Below are positions 36,120 to 47,999 of a stretch of DNA of 64,000 nt, in pieces; the stretch's first letter is position 1; each line of letters starts with the position of its first letter. The DNA comes from Sclerodactyla briareus (taxonomy: Eukaryota; Echinodermata; Holothuroidea; Dendrochirotida; Sclerodactylidae): NCBI GenBank assembly GCA_026419785.1, contig JAODTK010003643.1, positions 124,001-188,000 of the forward strand, read 5' to 3'. The position numbers and the translations under genes were made by a program. The notes beneath the pieces are model-generated. The model was not told the origin of the DNA and searched no databases. It worked only from the letters and a program-made list of their open reading frames with translations.

Positions 36120-37195
36120 CCAACCGAACATGACATTATTAAAATACTGGCTCATCAGTGATATCCCATCATTCTCCTTACCAAACATCGCACTGTTTAC
36201 ATACTGGCAGCAGCAACATTACATCATGCTCCAACTACTATCACAGCTATGTACATAGTGGTACATGACCTCACATAATGACCCATTAGCATGAAACCCC
36301 CCGGGGGGCCCTTTGGGGTTACATCCTGGTAGCATTTGATATCACATCACCTTCCTTCAACAAACATCACAACGTGTAAATCGTGGGAGCCGTAACCTTA
36401 CATCTGGCACCAAAGAGATGACATCAGTTAATCATACTGGTAGCAGGCGGTGGGGGGCCGGGGGGCGACATGGGGCAGGGGGGGGGGGGCATGACGCTGT
36501 GTACATTCTTGTAGCAGTGGTATCACATCATGCATGACAGCTGTGTACATACCGTAGCAGTGGTATCACATCATGTTCCAAAAGCATGAAGCAGTGACAC
36601 ACTGGTAGCAGCAGTATCACATATGCTTTGCCAAACCTCCCTCCTGTGTACATACTGGTAGCAGGACCTCACATCATGGCACAAAGAGCATTAACACAGC
36701 AGTGACATACTGGTAGCACATTCACTCAATGCATGACGCTGTGTAACATCACTGGTTAGCACAGTATCACATCACTATATGAACAGCTGTTGTACATACT
36801 GGTACAGTGGTATCACATCATTCTCCAAAGGCATGAAGCATGGAACCCACTGGAAGCAGCAGTATCACATCATGCATAACAGCTGTGTACATACTGGTAG
36901 CAGTGATCTTACATGCTCCAAGAGCGTGACAGTTGTGTTCATACTAGTAGCAGCAGTATCACTCATGCATAACAGCTGTGTACATACTGGTAGCAGCGAC
37001 ATTCCATCAGATTCAATGAGCGTGACAGCAGTGTTTATACTGGCAGCAGTAACATTGTCATCATGGCACCAAAGAGCAATGCCGGCAGTAATACATACTG
37101 GTAGCCATTGAATTTACTCATGTCCAATAGGCATGACAGATGTTATACATACTAGTAACAGCGACATAACATCATGCTCCATCAAGCATCACTTG
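36120..37195. repeat. minisatellite, unit about 45-60 bp, about 16 copies
   Basis: The phrase CATACTGGTAGCAGCAGTAT, followed by CACATCATGC and then a CAAAGAGCATGACAGCTGTG-like link, recurs about every 45-60 bases from about 36,140 to 37,160. Copies vary by indels and substitutions. G/C runs interrupt it at 36,300-36,315 and 36,450-36,491. It lies in a WBP11 intron; no splice-donor-like core is seen in the unit, unlike the arrays at 31.6 and 46.8 kb. Confidence 0.85.
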
Positions 37196-40100
37196 ATGCC
37201 AGGGTTCACGAGAGGCGGACCCAGGGGCAATTAGCTCCCTGAATGCACTCAAAAACCCTGGTCTTACTAATGACATAGGCATGGGCAATTTTTTCGGGGC
37301 AAAGCCCTCAAGTTCTCCAATTGATCACACTGAGGTAACAGATGCAGCATGCACTATTTTGGAGAGCAGACTACACTGTTTGTAATTACTACATGTGAGC
37401 CATGTGTTACAGGGCTCGGGGGGTTGACTTGAGTGCCCTCGGTCCTCAAATGCAGAATACATAAAGTTCTCTCATGCTCTATGCTCCTGGTTCCAATCAA
37501 ATAACCTCTGGTCTCTTGCCAGAATACATACACGAACCAGGAGATGTTCTTTTGAAATGTAACACCTGGTCTCTGGCCCCGTTATTTCGACCCTGCTGCT
37601 GCAGCAGATGTTTGAGCGTTGGTCCACCCAAGCTAGGTAATCACCTCACTTACTCATAGACAGGAGGTGGATGTTTCAGGATAGAGGGCGGCTGGGCTCC
37701 AGTATAGGGATATCTTGAGCAGTGGAAGAGGAGGGAGCTGAAACAAAAATATATAGACCGTCAACTACCTATCTGAATGCAAATAGGAAACGAAAATGTA
37801 AAGATAATAGCAAAATGCATATTTTTCTTTCTGGTTTGCCCGAATCACGTGCACATGAAGTATCTTCAGGCACACAAAAAACAAAAGCATGTGAAAACAA
37901 ATTTATCTAATCTCTCTAGTCCTCATTTTCCACTTCACAGACCCAAAAAGTGGGTCCCCCCATCCATGGGTTATACAATACAAGCTAAATGTCTTTAGAT
38001 AAGCATTGTTAATTGTCTCGCAAAACCCAAAAACGGCAACGCACATATAGGAACATTTTCTTGGTCAGACATGTTTCGAGTATAAAACGTGTTAGTTTTA
38101 AAAGTCCAGAAAACTGAATCAAGTGCAGCCTGTTGATTAATATGTTTTGGTTTGAGATGTCCCAAATCTGATACATAGTTCTTTGTTTGGCATGTAACAT
38201 ATTTTGTCATCTCGTGTATAATGGGGCTTCAATATTTAAATAACTAACTGTCAGCCCAACACTATCACATTGACTGTTCAGTCTGTTAGCTAGAATATTA
38301 TTAATTCAAATTCACCGGTCACTTCCCTGCTCAGTTAATCCATTTGAGCAAAAAGCGAGAAGGCCATTGGGTGTTGCCGAGGGATGATACAAATTTGCTG
38401 GTAATTTGAGCTGAGGCACTGCTACATGGACGTCGATGCTGCCCACACGTAGACCAATCTTTTTTTCTTCTGAAAGGCCTCCATGGGACGGAAGGCAGTG
38501 TTAGGCTATCTGGCCACTCAAGCAAACAGGTGGCCCGCCTTAGAAAAGACAAATTTATCAATGCCAAAAATTATACCACATCCTCGCCTCCCTAGGGGGT
38601 TGTGTATTTGTCATGATTCCTTCTCTATAATATATGTTGATGATAAATGGGAACGGTAGGACACTCACTGGTATCATCTAGAGCACCAATTTGGGGCAGT
38701 AGCTCAAACAAGAACATTACAGTGGTTGGCTGTAGATGACATTTCAACTGTTAACTCAGACTGCAGAAACACAACAAGAATGGCCATTATATGCTGACCA
38801 ACTGCCATGATCATCAAAAACTGTATGAACTAAGCATTCTCAAAATTTCATAAGAAGCCAAAACTGACCTCCAGGTGACCTTGACCATGATTTCACTAAG
38901 CACCCCATATGTATTATTGATCAATACTGTGATCAATCATACCCCAGTGACTTTGACTTCAAATATGTGAACACTCTATAGTAGCATTGGTATTTCAATA
39001 CTGACCAACTTGAATGTTCACCTGATTTGATTTTCTAAGAGAAATTAAACCTTAGCTGACCCTGGATGATCATTGTTCTACTTTGAAGACCCTGTTTAAA
39101 CTACGACATTGATCCAGTAATAGAAGTGTCACTACATTGTAACTATACCAATTCAATTTGTTGGAGAGTGTTGTTATCCTAGATTAACTCCCAAAAAGGG
39201 AATATACATTTAACTTCAGCCCGGTTTGAACTCTAAAAAACCTTGGACTCGTATTCTCGGATAATACGGACCAAACTACATGTGCCTCGTGTTTTCCACC
39301 AAAACTGAACTGTCTACCTTTGATCTCACCTATATGGACAAATGGGCAATGATGGCATAAACAACATATTGAGCACAATAATGTCAGTGGTGAGCGGGGA
39401 AACAAAAAAAAATAATTTCCATGATCTGAGAGCCCCAGCTTCAGCAAAGAAGTTTGCCAATAGATGTGGCTATGTTACTGTGTTACTATGAGATGCATGT
39501 TACTGTAATCAATGTTGTGTCTAGTATGAGAAGATTTCTTCACCCTGCCCAATTCTGCTGTTCCTCAGAATCTCAGATGGACAATCTTGAGAACTGAGGG
39601 ATCACCATGACCTGAAATTCGCTCTCACAGGTCTGATCTAGTTTATCTCTTCTAACTCAATTAGGAACAGAGCAACGTTAGCGTTAGCACTAGAAGTTGG
39701 GACCAGAGAAAGCAATTTCAATTTGTCAATGTCACTATATTATGTTCACCCATGAAGGTGGTAACCCAATATCCCCAAGAATGCTAACCTTGGAGCCAAG
39801 TGACACGAAACCACATCAACCCTGTTAGTCCTGGCTCATCAAGTAACCGATGGCCCTTTAACGTGGATGAACACTGCTGGCGATAACTCGCCTTCCCCTC
39901 TTGACTAGTGTTCAAGAACATCCAGGACCGCAATTTGGTTTTGGAATGATCAGGAACTCCTGGACCTGAACACTTTCATTTAAACCCGGAGGAGGCAGAA
40001 GGTGACTGCTCACACAGCCCACCACAGACTCCTTTACTGCAAATATCTCGTAACACACCCCAATAACCTGAAATAAAGTTTACTGCATTACAGTTGCGCT

Positions 40101-40950
40101 AAGAACCAGAAATATTCTAAATTTGCCCGGAAAAAAATATGACTGTTAAACTATGGTGATAGAGATAGAATTTGGCCAGAAGGGGCTAAATAGAGGGAGG
40201 GCATTGTGTAAGTATGAGACAGTTTGAGGAGAGAAGTAGACGAGTCCAACACATAAATTTATAAGCATATGGCAAATTAAAGAGAGGATGTTATAACAGC
40301 AGTTAGATGGTGTTTCACTGACAGGTTCAATCATCTGGATGCCTACAGCAGGTGGGCATCCATATCTTTTTCTTCCACATGTGGGGCAATGAATATTTTC
40401 TTCTTCTTCTGACCAGCTGTGCAGAACATCACACACAAGGTGATATTTGGGTGCCAACCTGTACTGGGACCGCCAGTAGGACACTAATTGGAAGCCCGAG
40501 CTCTTTCCAGTGCTGTTTTGGACGAGACATTCTCCTCGATTGTCCCATGCTAACCCATGGGAGCTTGTGAGGTGACTTGGAACAGTAGCGAGAGCCATAT
40601 GTAGCAGCCTTATCTGGAGGATCTCTGGGGGACATGATTAGTAACATACTTTGATGGTCTGTCGAGTGTGAACAACCAAGAGTTGTGTGCTGGCAGTTTT
40701 GGGTGTGACAAGTCACTGATAATCAGAGTGTGGCTTGTGAGCGTCTATAAATTGCTTGACAACACAGTAATAGAATCAACCAGATTTTTTATTATTTGCC
40801 GCAGTAGGGACCGTCTGTTTTGTCAGTTGTGACCTAAGTGCACATACATCACCTACATTATTTTAGTGTCCTCTGGTAGAGGATCATCTCAACGTCGACT
40901 TTGTCTGGCATCACGGATGGCCTCTGATGATCAAAAATAGATTGACATAA
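37196..40950. other. no gene recognised; two weak coding candidates
   Basis: Candidate one is minus strand, 38,306-38,476. After a CCTTTCAG acceptor-like site a frame gives IGLRVGSIDVHVAVPQLKLP and continues NLYHPSATPNGLLAFCSNG before a stop. Given its place inside WBP11 it might be a missing exon, but I cannot align it. Candidate two is minus strand, 40,146-40,598, 150 codons, with CPTCGRKRYGCPP; the opposite strand is also open over part of it. Neither is called as a gene. CTCCTGGTTC (37,484) and its inverse GAACCAGGAG (37,534) form a loose inverted pair. Confidence 0.35.
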
Positions 40951-40954
40951 AAAA

Positions 40955-43360
40955 CCAGAAAGCCCAAAGCTTAGTGATTCCTTGACTGGGTTTCTGTCAA
41001 CCCATAGCCAGCCACGGACAATGGGAAGATAGTACCAGCTCATTAATGGGCACCATACGTTCTGACAAATTTCCTATCTTCCAACCACTAATAGGGTTCC
41101 TGTAACCCTTGGTAGAAGTGCTACACCCACTAATTTCAAGGTTGTCAACTTTGCACTCTGGGGGTACCTGAGATGACCCCCCGACCCTGACCCAAAACAA
41201 TAGGGTTCATGTACTCATCATGGGTCATACCCCAACCAAGTATGGCCTTCATTCATACCCCGCCCTTCCCAAAAACAAGGGTTCATGTACTCCCCATAAG
41301 GAAGATACACACTAATTTCACATGATCGACCAACAATTATGGATCTGATCGGTTTATCAAGGTTTTCAGACTTTGACCTACGGTGGTTGGGAATCAGATG
41401 ATCTCTGACGACCCCAAAACAATGGGGTTCATGTACTCATCATGGGGAACACACTTACCAAGTAGGAGCTTCATCCATCCAGGTGGGGGTCGGTCGATGT
41501 TATGTGTTTACAAGCCAAAATTGGCCAAAAATATCAAATTTTCACAAATTCACCCCGACCTGAACCAGAAACAATAGGGTTCTGTACCCCAATAAGAAAG
41601 CGTACACTGATTTCACTGATAGGACCCAACCATTCTGAACTATTCGGGTTTACAAGGGTATTCAGGACTTTGGACCTCTGGTGACCTCAGATGACCCCTG
41701 ACCGGGCCCCACCACCATAGGGTTATGTACTAATTCATGGGGAACACACATACCAAGTATGAGCTTCATCCATCAGGTGGGGTCGAGGAGTTATCGTGTG
41801 AAAAGCCAAAAATGGGGCGCACAATATCGAATTTTCACAAGTTTCCATTTTGACCCAATTTCAACCGACCTGAACAAAAACAATAGGGTTCAGTACTCTC
41901 CATAAGAAAGCTATACACCTAATTTAACTTGATCAGACCAACCATTCGGACTTATCGTTGTTACAAGGTTTTTTTCAGACCTTGACTTCTGGGACATCGG
42001 TATATCAGTTGACCTCTGACCCGACTCCAAAACAATAGGGTTCATTGTACATCAGGGGGAACACAATACAAGTATGAGCGTATCCATCCAGGTGGGGTCG
42101 AGTATCGGTTACAAGCCAAAATTGGCCAAAATATCCAATTTCACAATTCCCCCCGACCTGACTACCAAAAAAATAGTGGTCCTGTACTCCCCATAAAATC
42201 TATACACCTGATTTCAACCTTGATCAGACCAACAAGGCATTCTGAACTTATCGTGTTTACAAGGTATTCATACTTTTGACTTCCTGGTGACCTCAGATGG
42301 CTCCTGACCTGACCCCAAAACATAGGGTTTCATGACTCATCATGGAAGCACACATACCAAGTATGAGCTTCATCCATCCAGGGTGGGGTCGTTATCGTGT
42401 TTACAAGCAAACTTGGCCAAACTTATCGAATTTTCATCACATTTTTTCTATTTTTGAACCAATTTTCACTCCGACCTGACCCAAAAACAATAGGTTCATG
42501 TACTCTCCATAAGAAGCTATCCACCTCAATTGCAACTTTATCAGACAACCTTCTGGACTTATCGTGTTTACACAAGGTTTTCCAGACTTGGACTTCTGGG
42601 TGACCTCTGGTGATCTCAATGACCTCTGAACCTACTCCAAACAATAGGGTTTCTTGTACCATCATGGGATACCCACATACCAAGTATACGCATCATCCAT
42701 CCATCTTGTGTTGAGTTATCGTGTTTACAAGCCAAAATGGCCAAAATATCGATTTTCACAATTTCGATTTTCGACCAAAGTTCACGCCACGAACCTGGAA
42801 ACCAAAAACACTAGGGTTTCCCTATACTCCCCATAAAAAGCTCTACACCTAATTTCACCTTGATCGAACAACATTCTGGAGTCATCGTGTTTACAAGTGT
42901 TCAGACTTTGACCTCTGTGACCTCAGATGACCTCTGACCGACCCCAAAACAAAGGGTTCATGAACTCATCATGGGGAAACACAATACCGGGTGGGGGGGA
43001 AGTATGAGCTTCATCCATCTGGGTGGGTCGAGTTATCGTGTTTTACAAAACCAAAATTGGCAAAATACGAATTTCACAAATTTTCTATTTTGACAACATT
43101 CACTTCCGACCTGAACCAAAAACAATATGGTTCCTGTACCCCATAAGAACGCTATACACCCAATTTCAACTTGTATCAGCCCAACACATTCTGGACTTAT
43201 CGTGTTTACAAGGTGTTCAACTTTGAACCTCTGGTGACCTCCGGACTGAACCAAAAACAATAGTGGTTCAGGTACTCATCATGGGGAACACACATATAAG
43301 TATGAGCTGACCTACCCAAGACCTGATAATTATCGTGTTTACCAAGCGGGGAGTCACACA

Positions 43361-43393
<33 letters not shown>

Positions 43394-43500
43394 CACACAC
43401 ACACCACACACACAGACATGATGCTAGCTTCATCTGACCTTGTTCAAGGAAGCAAAAATGAGAACTAGAAAGCCAAAAAAGGCTCAGTGAAAACATTCAA
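40955..43500 (+). repeat. dispersed tandem-unit element, longest copy with CA tail
   Basis: The head AAGCCCAAAGCTTAGTGATT (about 40,962) is followed by about seven or eight units. The marker CAATAGGGTTCATGTACTCA or a variant falls at about 41,200, 41,420, 41,718, 42,035, 42,322, 42,640, 42,955 and 43,258, giving a unit of roughly 300-315 bp. The last unit runs into a CA microsatellite (43,351-43,415), then GCTAGCTTCATCTGACCTTG and TTCAAGGAAGC, the same tail order as copy 1 at 5,768-5,860. This shared head, units and tail define the element. Confidence 0.9.
43351..43415. repeat. CA microsatellite
   Basis: A CACACA run interrupted by CATACA and CACCACA forms the tail of the adjoining element. 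Confidence 0.95.
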
Positions 43501-45539
43501 CCTGATGCAATAGATTATGATAATGTACTCATTAATGGAGAACACACTTCTGAGTATGAGCTTCACCACACAGGTATGGGTGAGGTATAGGCTGAAACTG
43601 CCTAAAAAACGTTCCAGAACCCCTCCCCTTTGGGCAATTTATAAGCAATTCACTTGACCTTCGCCACTGACATCTGCAGTATGCTACCTACTCGCTACCG
43701 GAATCAGGCATGTTCTTTGAGCACAGAGGTTATCAACCTGCCATTCTGTTTATACGGGCGGAGCGAGAGTGAAGCAGATGTTAGGGTAAGAGATAAGTGA
43801 CATCTGCGGCAATAAATTGGAACTGTTTCACATCTTTGACCTTTCACCTAACCCAAAAGCATATATACAATCGTATTCAATAGTGCCTAATCAGTCTTGA
43901 ACTGCTCTAAACTCTTAATAACAAATTAACACACACTACAGGGAAGGACGCCAGGAAAGACCTAAGAATCGGAGGAATGAAAAAGATGTGTTTTTCCCAG
44001 TTTACTCGAAGCAGCTCATAGCCTCCGAATTGCAGATATACATGGAATAGGATTCCATAGCTTGGGGGACATCGGAAACCCGTTCCCATGGGACGAGCAT
44101 TCAGCTTCTGGTCCGAAAGCAGTGAGCCGTTGGCAGACCAGAGGTTCCGCGTGGGGCGATATTTGTCAAAAACATATCAGCACAATATATGGTCATAACT
44201 CATATCTTTGAACACACAAACCGGATGAACCTTTACCACCAGGCCCAGTCACGTTAACCTGATGACAAGCTCAAATTGCTCACAATATCATGATCATGTT
44301 TTCACTGATCTCCATGTGTGTCAATTTTTTCCACCAAAGTTTTCATTAACTTCCCATTTTTTCAATTTTTTACTCATTATGGGTAACACACATAACCAAG
44401 TTAGGACTTCAAAGAAAAGTATAGAACGTACCAAATTCTCCTTCTCGTACCTCTTCTGTTGTACTCTTTCTCAGCTTTTTTGTATCCTCATATTTTTCAG
44501 GTTCCTCTCTTTGTGTGTTTTGACGAATAATTATAATTCATGAGAACCCAGAAAATTTTTAATGCGATTTCTGTTCAATTAGAGATGCAAATAAGTATTT
44601 TTGGACTTTTCAAGCCGCAGTACAAGGATCTTGTTTACACAACTCTTCACCGCCCCCACTTCTCCCAACCCGTTGGGAGCAGCACAAGTGCTAAAAGTTC
44701 GGCCCGGGGATGTGCACATTATTTGTCCCCAACTACGCAGTGAATTGACATTACTCTGGAATTGCATTGATTTATCTGGGAAAAGTGAGTAGTTTAAATA
44801 GCGAAATGTTCACGAAACATCAAGATGTGACACTTGGTATTTTCTTCTGCATGGGGTTTGAGAACAAATTTGCATTTTGCACATCTTCTACTGTATATAC
44901 CTACTATATACAATGCTGCCAGTGCTTTAGCCCCCCTATTTTGGGGGAAATGCTAAACAGTGACAAATGGCGCATAAAAATCTGATGAGAACATTTCACG
45001 CGAGGGTTAATTTCCAATAGAATCAGTCTCAACAGCAAAGTTATGCCAGTTCCTTGCTGCCACAACATCATAATTGTCCTTTAATTGCGTTCCGACCAGC
45101 CTTTATTTTATTTCAATTGAGGAGCCCCGCTGTCTCTGTGCTGTTCCACCACAGCATCAACCATTTCATTTATATCGGGTTGGGAGCAGGTCCAAGACTA
45201 AGATCCAGTTTTAGTGGATCTTGGACAGTGCTGGTGGGTCTGTCCAGGTGTTGGGCAGTGTCATTAGTGACTCTGCTTCTTGCGAGGCCCAAGATAAGTA
45301 ATGCCTTGGACTGGCAGATGGAGTCATAAAATCACGGAAAGTGGTGTCTGGCAGTCTGAGCAAAAGAACCAAGCACCGTGTTTTTGGCTCCATTGTGTTC
45401 CAGTCTTGCTATATTTTAGTGGAGCCTGGACGCTCCACTGGTGGGCTGAGATGGCGATTGATCCTGTTTGACTCCCTCACTTTGCCACATCCTTGGTTAC
45501 TGCTGGCAGGAATCACGTATCTAATGCCAGGGTTCTAGG
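43501..45539. other. no gene recognised
   Basis: Short frames only. Two local inverted repeats are present: GTCCAAGA...GATCCA with TGGATCTTGGAC at 45,190-45,227, and AGTGGAGC/GCTCCACT with a 6-base loop at about 45,418-45,439. It lies in a WBP11 intron. Confidence 0.4.
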
Positions 45540-45905
45540 GGAGGCGGGATGGTGAAGGTTAGCTGCCGAATAGGCTAGCGCCAACTGCGCGTAGTTGGGC
45601 ATATGGCATGCCTCCGGCGGACGATTGCTGCATGCCATGAACTGTGTGAAGGAAATAGGGTGGGTTGGGGCCTACCGCCGGCATGCCTCCGTAACTCATG
45701 GTTCGAGGGTACCTTAGGGCATTGGGGGAGATGGGCCGGCCCACGTGGTCCTTTTCCCGGTGGAGGTTGGGCGATTGAAGGGCAGGTTGATGCGGCTAGG
45801 TGCTTCCCCATGAGTGAGTGGGTGGAGCAAGACCTTATTACCCAGGTGCTCTCACAAATATCAGCAAAGCTCACTCACTAGGCTCACTGTTGCAACTGGG
45901 TGGCA
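45540..45905. repeat. repeat-derived segment shared with 48,950-49,130
   Basis: The words GGCGATTGAAGG, GCGGCTAG, ATGAGTGAGTGGGTGGAGCA and AAGAGCTCTCA-like text occur in the same order here and at 48,970-49,120, next to a LINE fragment. A minus-strand frame (45,559-45,792) after a CACCTAG site includes MSYGGMPAVGPNPPYF and ends GASLFGS-stop. It looks coding-like, but the shared repeat makes a chance frame likelier. Confidence 0.5.
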
Positions 45906-45972
45906 CTCATGGCCACTGCATTGTTTACCCCTCCCTCCCCATTCCCCGTGTGGCCTGGAGATAGAGACTCAC

Positions 45973-46072
45973 AAAGAAATTGAGGACTCTGGTCAAGGTT
46001 TCCTCTGGATCTTCTTCCTCTCCTCCGCGAATGACCTCTCGTTAACGTCAGTCTGCTCTCTGGGGTTCAGCT
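45973..46072 (-). CDS. WBP11: WBP11 exon with the LNP/ERKK helix
   Basis: A CGTTCTTCAG acceptor (46,073 upward) and a TTTCTTT/GTGAGTC donor (45,972 downward) bound a 100-base exon on the minus strand. It reads LNPREQTDVNERSFAEERKK, then IQ. A single-base shift then gives ETLTRVLNFF. Vertebrate WBP11 has EFNP...LNEK...DKRKKLRETFERILRLY at this point, so NP, NE, RKK, ET and R-L positions all agree. The exon starts in phase 1: its first two bases (AG) join the final G of the exon at 47,905 to make Glu, giving E-LNP exactly as in the family (E-FNP). The internal frameshift repeats the pattern seen in the other exons. Confidence 0.85.
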
Positions 46073-46779
46073 CTGAAGAACGTGGATGAGAGGTGGTGAT
46101 TCTAGGGCAGAGATTAGATGAATTTTATGGTTAGGGGAGTACAGCTGGAGCAGTGCCTAGGGAGCGGGTCCTATCTCCCAACACCCCCCCCCCATTTTTC
46201 TTCAAGTCACAACTGCTGCTCGGATAGCAGTTTCTAATAGTGTTCAGAGTTAATAAGCAGGGCACAATAATTTCCTGCTTCCTGAGACCTACCAGTTTTC
46301 GCCCCTGAGTATGTGAGTGGAAATTTCAACTTGACAACTTTTTCCTGCTGTGAAGGGGTGATCTTGCCCTCGCGAAAAACAACAACTGTGAATTGAGAAT
46401 GTTTCAAACCTGGCAACACACTCCTATGCTCACCACTTTCATATTAAGAATACAACATGAAAATTACAGAACTCTCAGACCATAATCCACAGAAACTGGT
46501 ATTCCCTCCTCAACCTCTCATACATAACACAACACCCTCTCTCTTACTCCTATTAGTCCCTTCTGGGCGAACGTGTCGTGTGCCATCCCCACACCTCTAA
46601 TGCCAGAATCCAAGTTTACGGCGAATTTATAATATTTCAAGTTTCTGGCACTAGAAGTGTCCTACCTTTACCTTGACACTGACAAAGTAAACAATCATCA
46701 CAAGAATATATCTCCTAATGAGGATTGGGTAGCCTTCCTTTTCTCCATCAGAGCATTTAGACCATAACAGGCCATCCTA

Positions 46780-47904
46780 TGGTGTAATGAGATGATATGG
46801 TGTCAAAGCCCATCTAGTATTTCCTGTTCCCCTCTCCACCCCATAAGACCTCCATGAATGATAAGATGTCTAAGCCTGCTTGTCTAGTATTCCCTGGTCC
46901 CCCCCCTCCCCTTAATAATACCACCCATGACTGAGATCATTGAGATGCCTAAACCCACACCCCATACTCATCTATCTTCTCCTCACTATACTCCCTGCAA
47001 ATTCCCCATCTCCCCATTATACACCTATACCCTTCCACTGACATGCTTTTCCCTACTTCGTCTAGCATTTCCGGATTCACAGCCCCCCCCACCATCGACA
47101 CTGATGACTGAGATGGCTTACACCTACTCATCTAGTAATTTCCCTGCCTCCCTCCACCCATTATACACCTATGACTGAGAATGCCTTTCCTTACTCATCT
47201 AGTATTTCCAGGTTCAAAGCCCCCGCCACCCTCATTATACAACCTATGACTGATATGCCTTTCCCTACTCATCTAGTATTTCCTGGGCCTCCCCTCCACC
47301 CATTATACACCTATACTGAGATGCTTTCCTTACTCAATCTAGTAATTTCCAGTTCAAACCCCCTCAACCCATTAACACCCTAATTACTGAGAGCCTTACC
47401 CTACTCGATCTAGTCTTTTCCAGGTTCACATAAGCCCCTTTCAACCCATTATACACCTAGACTGATAGCTTACCCCTACTCATCTAGTATTTCGCAGGTT
47501 CAAAGCCCCCCTCCCCCTTATACACCTATGACTGATTATCCTTACCCTACTCATCTGTAATTTCCAGGTTCAAAGCCCCCTCCACCCATTATACACCTTG
47601 GACTATAGGCCTTACCACTCATCTAGGTTTTCCTGTCCTCCCAACCCCCTCAAACCCCTATGAACTGATATGGCCTTAACCTGCTCTCCTAGTATTTCAT
47701 GCGTCCCACACCCCTCCCGGCTTTACACCACCCCTTTTATGAATGAGATTCCTTAACCTGCTAGTCTAGTATTCCTGGTCCACACCCCTCCCGGCTTACC
47801 CACCCCTTTTATGAATGAGATCCCTTACCCTGCTCGTTCTAGATTTCCTGGTCCACACCCCTCATGCTTTACAACACACCATTTCTGACGAGACTCACAC
47901 TTAC
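46780..47904 (-). repeat. minisatellite made of copies of a WBP11 exon end plus donor
   Basis: About 15 units of roughly 70 bp follow directly on the intron side of the exon at 47,905-47,992. On the minus strand each unit reads GGACCAGGAAATACTAGATG or similar, then AGCAGG/GTAAGGCATCTCA and a spacer such as AAAAGGGGTGG or GGGTGGAGGGGG. The exon's own last bases are ACTAGACAGCAGG/GTAAGTG, so every unit repeats the exon end and 5' splice site. The unit peptide EILDEQ matches the family's KLDEM before E-LNP. Copies differ by indels. The array puts many potential donors into one intron. Confidence 0.85.
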
Positions 47905-47992
47905 CCTGCTGTCTAGTGTTCAGATCTGTATCGCTGTATGGGTCTTTAGTCCTCAGCACGGCAGACCTCACTGCCATACGCTGCTTCTTGTT
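47905..47992 (-). CDS. WBP11: WBP11 N-terminal exon with the NKKQRM...KDP block
   Basis: On the minus strand a TTTTTCTCACAG acceptor (47,993 upward) opens an 88-base exon reading NKKQRMAVRSAVLRTKDP and then YSDTDLNTRQQ, closing at CAGG/GTAAGTG. Vertebrate WBP11 has NKKQRMMVRAAVLKMKDP near residue 30, a near-identical basic block at the start of the protein. The later residues diverge from the family (DME/KLDEM expected), which a small indel near 47,920 would explain, since neighbouring repeat units encode EILDEQ there. The exon ends in phase 1, agreeing with the next exon. The preceding exon with the start codon was not found; it should lie above 47,993 or beyond the window. Confidence 0.92.
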
Positions 47993-47999
47993 CTGTGAG

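Noticed and set aside
36120-37195. Regular short repeats that might suggest a CRISPR array
   Set aside because: Units are degenerate throughout with no conserved repeat/unique spacer pattern and no cas genes; the DNA is eukaryotic.
40146-40598. 150-codon minus-strand frame with a CPTCG...CPP motif
   Set aside because: No second cysteine pair of a zinc ribbon, no recognisable family, and the opposite strand is also open over part of it; kept only as a remark in the regional entry.
45559-45792. Gly/Met/Pro-rich minus-strand terminal exon
   Set aside because: The segment overlaps sequence shared with the LINE-adjacent copy at 48,950, and it has no match to WBP11 or another family I know.
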